Below are positions 59,199 through 64,000 of a stretch of 64,000 bases of DNA, piece by piece (within the stretch, counting starts at the first letter, position 1; every line of letters starts with the position of its first letter). A model generated the notes under the pieces. It worked only from the letters and a program-made list of their open reading frames with translations, did no database searches and had not been told where the DNA came from. The stretch comes from Providencia hangzhouensis. Lineage in GTDB: Bacteria; Pseudomonadota; Gammaproteobacteria; Enterobacterales; Enterobacteriaceae. The translations under genes were made by a program, and so were the position numbers. The stretch covers positions 2,046,001-2,110,000 of the forward strand of contig NZ_CP135052.1 in the NCBI RefSeq assembly GCF_029193595.2. Direction: 5' to 3'.

Positions 59199-59996
59199 AT
59201 GAGGATCAATGCGTTAACCATAGCCGGAACAGACCCATCGGGTGGGGCGGGTATTCAGGCGGATTTAAAAACTTTCTCTGCGTTAGAGGCTTATGGTACG
59301 AGTGTGATGACGGCATTGGTGGCTCAAAATACCCGAGGCGTGCAATCCGTCCAAGACTTACCCCCTGAATTTGTGGCGGCACAATTAGACTCTGTTCTCA
59401 GTGATGTGCGAATTGATAGCGCAAAAATCGGCATGTTATTTAATCAAAGTAATATCGCAGTTGTGGCGAAGGCGCTGAAGCAATATCCAATTCCGTATGT
59501 GGTATTGGATACTGTAATGGTGGCTAAAAGTGGCGACCCGTTACTATTACCCGATGCGGTTGATGCACTGCGCCAACAATTATTGCCCCTCGTTTCTATA
59601 ATTACACCGAATCTCCCTGAAGCCGCGGTATTACTAGACGAAAAAGTTGCACAAACAGAAAGCCAAATGTTGACTCAGGGGTATAAATTACTTGAAAAAG
59701 GTTGTCAAGCGGTGTTGATGAAAGGCGGGCACCTAAGTGATGCTGAAAGCCCTGATTGGTTAATCACACCTGAAGGTGAATGGCGCTTTACCTCTATTCG
59801 CGTAAATACTAAAAATACCCATGGTACTGGGTGTACTTTGTCAGCGGCTTTGGCTGCTCTGCGCCCTCGTTGCTCTGATTGGCAAGAAGCGGTTACGCAG
59901 GCTAAAGCCTATTTACAAGCTGCGTTAGAGCAAGCGGACAGTTTAGAAGTTGGCAAGGGGATTGGCCCAGTACACCACTTCCATGCATGGTGGTAG
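59199..59996 (+). CDS. thiD: HMP/HMP-P kinase ThiD
   Basis: ThiD phosphorylates hydroxymethylpyrimidine phosphate in thiamine synthesis. The 265 residues match E. coli ThiD end to end: MRINALTIAGTDPSGGAGIQ at the start, KNTHGTGCTLSAALAAL (anion hole and catalytic region) and GPVHHFHAWW at the end. In E. coli it lies behind thiM under a TPP riboswitch; here it is alone and I see no riboswitch in the 190 bases upstream. Confidence 0.96.
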   Translation: MRINALTIAGTDPSGGAGIQADLKTFSALEAYGTSVMTALVAQNTRGVQSVQDLPPEFVAAQLDSVLSDVRIDSAKIGMLFNQSNIAVVAKALKQYPIPYVVLDTVMVAKSGDPLLLPDAVDALRQQLLPLVSIITPNLPEAAVLLDEKVAQTESQMLTQGYKLLEKGCQAVLMKGGHLSDAESPDWLITPEGEWRFTSIRVNTKNTHGTGCTLSAALAALRPRCSDWQEAVTQAKAYLQAALEQADSLEVGKGIGPVHHFHAWW

Positions 59997-60008
59997 CCTG
60001 TAATGATT

Positions 60009-60032
60009 GAAAGCCCGAACACTAGGGCTTTC
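60009..60032. terminator. bidirectional terminator between thiD and yegS
   Basis: GAAAGCCC (60009-60016) pairs with GGGCTTTC (60025-60032). Confidence 0.75.
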
Positions 60033-60042
60033 TCGTTATATT

Positions 60043-60942
60043 TTAAGCTAATAAGTTACATTGAGGCGGCAACCGGCACTGAATAGCATTCGGCTGCACT
60101 GCGAACGTAAAGGTATCTCCCGATAATGGCTCACCATCAAGGTTTAAGATCATATCGTGAGGAGATGAAATTTTTACCCATGATAATTGCCTTTCGACCA
60201 AGTGCTCGTTTTTATCGTCTGAAAATAGGTTTGCTAAAAATGCGGGTATGACATCCCTTGCAGGAATAATCAGTAAATTTAATGCGCCATCATTAATCAG
60301 TGCTTGCGGTGTCAGTTGTTGTCCTCCGCCCGCTTGGCGGCCGTTTCCGACAGCGATGACCAACGTTTCACCTTCCCAACTAAAGTTTTCGCCCTCAATG
60401 CGGCAAATATCCGTTTTCAGCGTATCAGGGCGCAATAAGCCATTTATCACGTAAGCGGCACCGCCCAATGCTGATTTCAGTGCTTCAGGCGTTTCGGTGG
60501 TAATACGCGTCCCAAAGCCGCCAGTTGCCATATTGAGAAAATAATATTGCTTATTGACTTGCGCAATATCAATGGGAACTGCTTTACCTTTTAATGAGAG
60601 AGCAAGGGCGGCTTCAATATCCAGTGGAATATTCGCGCTGGTGGCAAAATCATTTGCCGTTCCCATCGGGAGAATTCCTAAAGTAGGGCGAGAGTCACTC
60701 GGGAACTTCATCAAGGTACTGGCAACTGCATTTACTGTGCCGTCACCTCCTGCGGCAATGATGGTATCAACGCCGTGTTTTATTGCCTGAGAAATAAAAT
60801 AATAAGTATCATCCAATTCCCACGGAATACGGACTTGAATTTGATGGCCTTCATTACGTAAGTGAGTAATGGCCTTTCGCAGCTCAGCGTGATTGGCTTG
60901 TTTACCATTAAGGATAATCATGGCTGACTGATATTGATTCAT
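60043..60942 (-). CDS. yegS: lipid kinase YegS
   Basis: YegS belongs to the diacylglycerol/sphingosine kinase fold and phosphorylates phosphatidylglycerol in vitro. I start at the ATG at 60942 (GATGGGTATAT upstream), giving 299 residues, the E. coli length. The nucleotide-binding AAGGDGTVNAVAS and the catalytic region NDGALNLLII to LNLDGEPLSGD are visible. Confidence 0.94.
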   Translation of the reverse strand: MNQYQSAMIILNGKQANHAELRKAITHLRNEGHQIQVRIPWELDDTYYFISQAIKHGVDTIIAAGGDGTVNAVASTLMKFPSDSRPTLGILPMGTANDFATSANIPLDIEAALALSLKGKAVPIDIAQVNKQYYFLNMATGGFGTRITTETPEALKSALGGAAYVINGLLRPDTLKTDICRIEGENFSWEGETLVIAVGNGRQAGGGQQLTPQALINDGALNLLIIPARDVIPAFLANLFSDDKNEHLVERQLSWVKISSPHDMILNLDGEPLSGDTFTFAVQPNAIQCRLPPQCNLLA

Positions 60943-61082
60943 ATATACCCATCCATTCGGCTTAACATATGGCAAATATTCGTTAAAATGAGTATAAATG
61001 GATTTATAAGATATTGATGAGCTTATTTTAGATTTTTTACAGTAATAGCGTTAACAAGAGAAATGAAATAGAAATTGCAGAT

Positions 61083-61169
61083 AAAAGAAATGGCTAGCTC
61101 AAGGGAGATTGAGCCAGCCAAGGAGGTGGTTCCTAGTCTTATTTTATGACTTTCTAGTTCTTCGTTTTC
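61083..61169 (-). ncRNA. cyaR: small regulatory RNA CyaR
   Basis: On the minus strand the sequence AGGAACCACCTCCTT followed by AATCTCCCTT in the terminator loop matches E. coli CyaR, an Hfq-dependent RNA that represses ompX, luxS and nadE. The terminator stem is TGGCTGGCTCAA with TTGAGCTAGCCA, followed by a T-rich tail. The -10 TATAGT (61177-61182) predicts a start at 61169, which makes the RNA 87 nt, like the E. coli one. E. coli cyaR also lies next to trhP. An 84-residue open frame across it is accidental. Confidence 0.88.
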
Positions 61170-61203
61170 AAGAGTGACTATACGATATTGAATAGCCAAT
61201 TGA

Positions 61204-61219
61204 TGTGATCTGTTGCATA
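61204..61219. promoter_or_regulatory. CRP-like site of cyaR
   Basis: TGTGA-N6-GCATA, with one perfect and one 3-of-5 half-site, is centred about 42 bases before the predicted cyaR start, the place of a class II CRP site. E. coli cyaR is CRP-activated. Confidence 0.55.
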
Positions 61220-61320
61220 AAATTGGATATTCAGTGCACTTTTCAATGTAAATGTCAATAACGCGAATGATTCTCATATAAGAAAAAGCATATAAAGTGA
61301 AATAATATCATATTATAGAT

Positions 61321-61368
61321 AAAAAAAAGCCAAAATATCAAAACGTTAAACGATGAGATTTTGGCTTT
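61321..61368 (-). terminator. trhP terminator
   Basis: AAAAGCCAAAAT/ATTTTGGCTTTT with a 21-nt loop, followed on the minus strand by a run of Ts. Confidence 0.75.
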
Positions 61369-61404
61369 TAGCGAACAAACTATTTAAAAAACACGGAGTG
61401 GCGG

Positions 61405-62790
61405 TTAGCCTGCAATTTGCTTTTCTGCCTGAGTTTGGTGAGGTGCGCGGGTCGTTGTTCCTGCTAAGTTACGGATTAACAAACCAAAATTAACATCGAC
61501 ATCCTCAGGGATTGGCAGGTAAACCACATGGCCGTTACCGGGTGCAACATCAATCGCTTCACCTTTGCGGTTTGCTAATGAGTCCAAAGTAAAGACAATA
61601 TTACCCGCCGGGGTCATCATCTCTAAGCTATCCCCAACGCTAAATTTATTTTTTACATCAACCTCAGCCATACCATTGACACGTTTACCTGTGAATTCAC
61701 CCACAAATTGCTGAGTTTCAGAAACAGAATAGCCATATTCATAGGTTTGGTAGGCATCGTGAGTGTGGCGACGCAAGAAACCTTCAGTGTAACCACGGTG
61801 TGCTAACCCTTCTAAAGTAGATAACAACGTTGGGTCAAAGGGTTTTCCTGCGACAGCATCGTCAATCGCACGTCTATAGACTTGTGCAGTACGAGCACAG
61901 TAATAAAACGATTTTGTGCGGCCTTCAATTTTTAATGAGTGAACACCCATTTTTGTTAGGTTTTCAACGTGTTCGATTGCACGTAAATCTTTAGAGTTCA
62001 TGATATAAGTGCCATGTTCGTCTTCAAAGGCCGTCATATATTCGCCTGGACGTTTAGCTTCTTCTATCATAAAGACTTTATCTGTTGGCGCGCCCGCACC
62101 TAGGGTTGGTGCCACATTTTGTACAGGGATAGGTTCATGCACATGGACAATATTACCCACATCATCTTCTTTACCTTCTTGTACGTTATATTCCCAGCGG
62201 CAAGCATTGGTGCAAGTCCCTTGATTTGGGTCGCGTTTATTAATATAACCCGAAAGTAGACAACGGCCGGAATAGGCCATACAAAGGGCACCATGGACAA
62301 AGACTTCAAGTTCGATTTCCGGTACTTGTTGACGAATTTCAGCAATTTCTTCGAGGGATAATTCGCGAGATAAGATCACACGTGTTAAGCCCATTTGTTT
62401 CCAAAACTTCACCGATGCCCAGTTAACTGCATTGGCCTGCACAGATAAATGAATATCCATCTCAGGAAACGCTTCACGAACCATCATAATAAGGCCAGGG
62501 TCAGACATGATCAGAGCATCTGGGCCCATTTCAATGACGGGGGTTAAATCACGAATAAAGGTTTTTAATTTCGCATTATGAGGGGCAATATTCACCACCA
62601 CATAAAACTTTTTACCCAACTCATGGGCTTCCTGAATGCCTTTAGCTAAGTTTTCGTGATTAAATTCGTTATTTCGTACGCGTAAGCTGTAACGAGGCTG
62701 TCCTGCATAAACGGCGTCTGCGCCGTACGCGAAGGCGTAGCGCATATTTTTTAATGAACCGGCAGGAGACAAAAGCTCTGGTGTAAACAT
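61405..62790 (-). CDS. trhP: tRNA hydroxylation protein TrhP (YegQ)
   Basis: TrhP is a U32 peptidase-family protein needed for the prephenate-dependent hydroxylation of U34 in tRNA. The 461 residues match E. coli YegQ, with the U32 motif ELEVFVHGALCMAYSGRCLLSGY and the cysteines of DPNQGTCTNACRW that together form its iron-sulphur or metal site. It lies upstream of cyaR as in E. coli. Confidence 0.94.
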   Translation of the reverse strand: MFTPELLSPAGSLKNMRYAFAYGADAVYAGQPRYSLRVRNNEFNHENLAKGIQEAHELGKKFYVVVNIAPHNAKLKTFIRDLTPVIEMGPDALIMSDPGLIMMVREAFPEMDIHLSVQANAVNWASVKFWKQMGLTRVILSRELSLEEIAEIRQQVPEIELEVFVHGALCMAYSGRCLLSGYINKRDPNQGTCTNACRWEYNVQEGKEDDVGNIVHVHEPIPVQNVAPTLGAGAPTDKVFMIEEAKRPGEYMTAFEDEHGTYIMNSKDLRAIEHVENLTKMGVHSLKIEGRTKSFYYCARTAQVYRRAIDDAVAGKPFDPTLLSTLEGLAHRGYTEGFLRRHTHDAYQTYEYGYSVSETQQFVGEFTGKRVNGMAEVDVKNKFSVGDSLEMMTPAGNIVFTLDSLANRKGEAIDVAPGNGHVVYLPIPEDVDVNFGLLIRNLAGTTTRAPHQTQAEKQIAG

Positions 62791-62918
62791 GGTTATTCTC
62801 TATCTGATGTCAAGTCAGCACTCACTCATACGAGAGAGTGTTTTTAAGGGATGAGAATTTTACTCCTATTTGATAAAAAAACCAAATATCCCACAAGAAT
62901 AGTATGTCTATTGATTAC

Positions 62919-63632
62919 TTAATATTCATCCCAACGGTAGCCGAGGCCATATATTGAACGAATAAAGGTTTTTTCGTTATCGAGGGACTCTAATTTACGG
63001 CGTAAATTTTTGACGTGACTATCAATTGTACGGTCCGTTACTACGCGGTGGTCGTCATATAAGATATCCAGTAACTGGTCGCGAGAAAACACCATACCTG
63101 CATTATCAGACATAAACTTGAGTAGCCGAAATTCAGCGGGCGTGAGTTCAAGTAACTGTGAGCCATAGCGTACTTGAAATGCATTTTCATCAATAATAAG
63201 CTTGGTTTGATTATTGCTATTAGTTTGGTTATTGCTAGTTGCCATATTTGGCTGGCAACGGCGTAGAATCGTTTTGACTCGAGCCACGACTTCTCGCGGG
63301 CTAAAAGGCTTACAAATATAGTCGTCAGCCCCAATTTCTAACCCTAATAAACGGTCAATTTCTTCGGTTTTTGCTGTCACCATAATAATGGGAACATCAC
63401 TGAATTTTCGTAGTTCACGACATACTGAAATGCCGTCCATACCGGGTAACATTAAATCTAATAAAATGAGTGCAGGTTGATGTTGTTTAACATAGTCGAT
63501 TACTTGGTCACCCCGTGCAATTAATGCGGGTTGATAATTTGCAGCTTGTAAGTAATCGAACAGCAGTTGGCCTAGCTTGGGTTCATCTTCCACAACCAAA
63601 ATAGGGGTATTGCTCTGTTCAGTCATGATCAT
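62919..63632 (-). CDS. baeR: two-component response regulator BaeR
   Basis: OmpR-type regulator of envelope stress and of MdtABC efflux. The 237-residue product has phospho-acceptor D59 ([13 protein letters not shown]), the K in YICKPFSP and a winged helix ending [18 protein letters not shown] and GLGYRWDEY. An asparagine-rich linker ([12 protein letters not shown], from about 132) is a slight expansion against E. coli. The start overlaps the baeS stop as ATGA; a second ATG lies two codons inside. Confidence 0.94.
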   Translation of the reverse strand: MIMTEQSNTPILVVEDEPKLGQLLFDYLQAANYQPALIARGDQVIDYVKQHQPALILLDLMLPGMDGISVCRELRKFSDVPIIMVTAKTEEIDRLLGLEIGADDYICKPFSPREVVARVKTILRRCQPNMATSNNQTNSNNQTKLIIDENAFQVRYGSQLLELTPAEFRLLKFMSDNAGMVFSRDQLLDILYDDHRVVTDRTIDSHVKNLRRKLESLDNEKTFIRSIYGLGYRWDEY

Positions 63633-64000
63633 AAACCTTTGTCTTTTAATTGAATCGGTAAATTAATGGTAATTTTGACACCACCTAATGGTGACGGTGC
63701 TGCGGAAATTGTCCCATGGTGAGCCTCAACAATATTATAGCAAATGGCCAACCCTAAACCTGAACCGCCACTGGCGCGATTACGAGAACCTTCGGCACGG
63801 TAAAAACGTTCAAATAAATGTTGGCATTGCTCAGCAGTCAGCCCCGGGGCGCTATCTTGCCAAATTATACTGAGCTGGTTGTGGTCTTGTGTGACTTGAA
63901 TGGCAATTTTACCTTGTGGGTCCGTATAGCGTAAGCTGTTTTCCATTAAGTTATAGAATAACTGAGTGATGCGGTCAGGGTCTGCAAACACGTTGCCTTG
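63629..64000 (-). CDS. baeS: two-component sensor kinase BaeS, 3' part only
   Basis: The frame is open to the window edge, so only the ATPase end (about 123 residues) is seen: the N-box in [15 protein letters not shown]1 in [12 protein letters not shown], the F-box [25 protein letters not shown]. The partner BaeR follows with a 4-base overlap. Confidence 0.93.
   Translation of the reverse strand, partial: QGNVFADPDRITQLFYNLMENSLRYTDPQGKIAIQVTQDHNQLSIIWQDSAPGLTAEQCQHLFERFYRAEGSRNRASGGSGLGLAICYNIVEAHHGTISAAPSPLGGVKITINLPIQLKDKGL

Noticed and set aside
61023..61277. 84-codon ORF on the minus strand
   Set aside because: It runs across the cyaR RNA gene and its promoter; composition is not protein-like and no ribosome site was seen.

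Overview
The window reads as chromosome of a Morganellaceae enterobacterium, most likely Providencia. It is AT-rich (about 38-40% GC by eye) and keeps the E. coli-like order mfd / lolCDE / cobB / pepT / roxA / phoQP / purB-hflD-mnmA / nudJ-rluE / icd, while many E. coli neighbours are missing or replaced. No tRNA, rRNA, CRISPR array or complete insertion sequence was seen.

Region 1 (0-25 kb) is conserved housekeeping: a YcfJ-like envelope protein without its glycine zipper, the repair translocase Mfd, the LolCDE lipoprotein exporter, a CYTH-domain protein, YqhA, the sirtuin CobB, an SDR lacking the usual catalytic tyrosine, peptidase T, a LysE-type exporter, the ribosomal oxygenase RoxA, the PhoQ/PhoP system, purB-hflD-mnmA, nudJ-rluE and icd.

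Region 2 (about 25.0-34.3 kb) is an accessory island directly behind icd, a known phage attachment locus in E. coli. It starts with the C-terminal remnant of a lambda-type integrase fused head-on to a truncated S-pyocin/colicin gene that carries a frameshift marked by an 8-bp tandem duplication. Its DNase domain and an Im9-like immunity gene remain intact. Next come a two-gene cassette of unknown function (one member GNAT-like), a Rap1a/Tai-type immunity protein, several small exported or immunity-like genes, a umuC 3' fragment, and a markedly GC-richer yjhX(topAI)-yjhP cassette in which a frameshifted unrelated gene occupies the place of the antitoxin gene yjhQ. Two MrpJ-like XRE regulators and a chain of mini-ORFs leading into a yjbR-like gene end it.

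Region 3 (34.3-56 kb) is a patchwork of single-gene units: tam, a PhzF-like gene, an orphan terminator with promoter that looks like a new small RNA, an MBL-fold hydrolase, a chemotaxis receptor, glpM, a Tat-targeted aminotransferase, small envelope proteins, a DinI-like gene, amino-acid transporters (AGCS, YddG, AroP/PheP type), a YidA-like phosphatase, a MarA/SoxS-like regulator and pagP. PagP is a classic PhoP-regulated enzyme in Salmonella, so it may be linked to the phoPQ operon of region 1.

Region 4 (56-64 kb) carries the glycyl-radical pair yjjI-yjjW, thiD, yegS, the small RNA gene cyaR (recognised by sequence, 87 nt, with a well placed CRP-like site), trhP (yegQ), baeR and the 3' end of baeS, which runs off the window.
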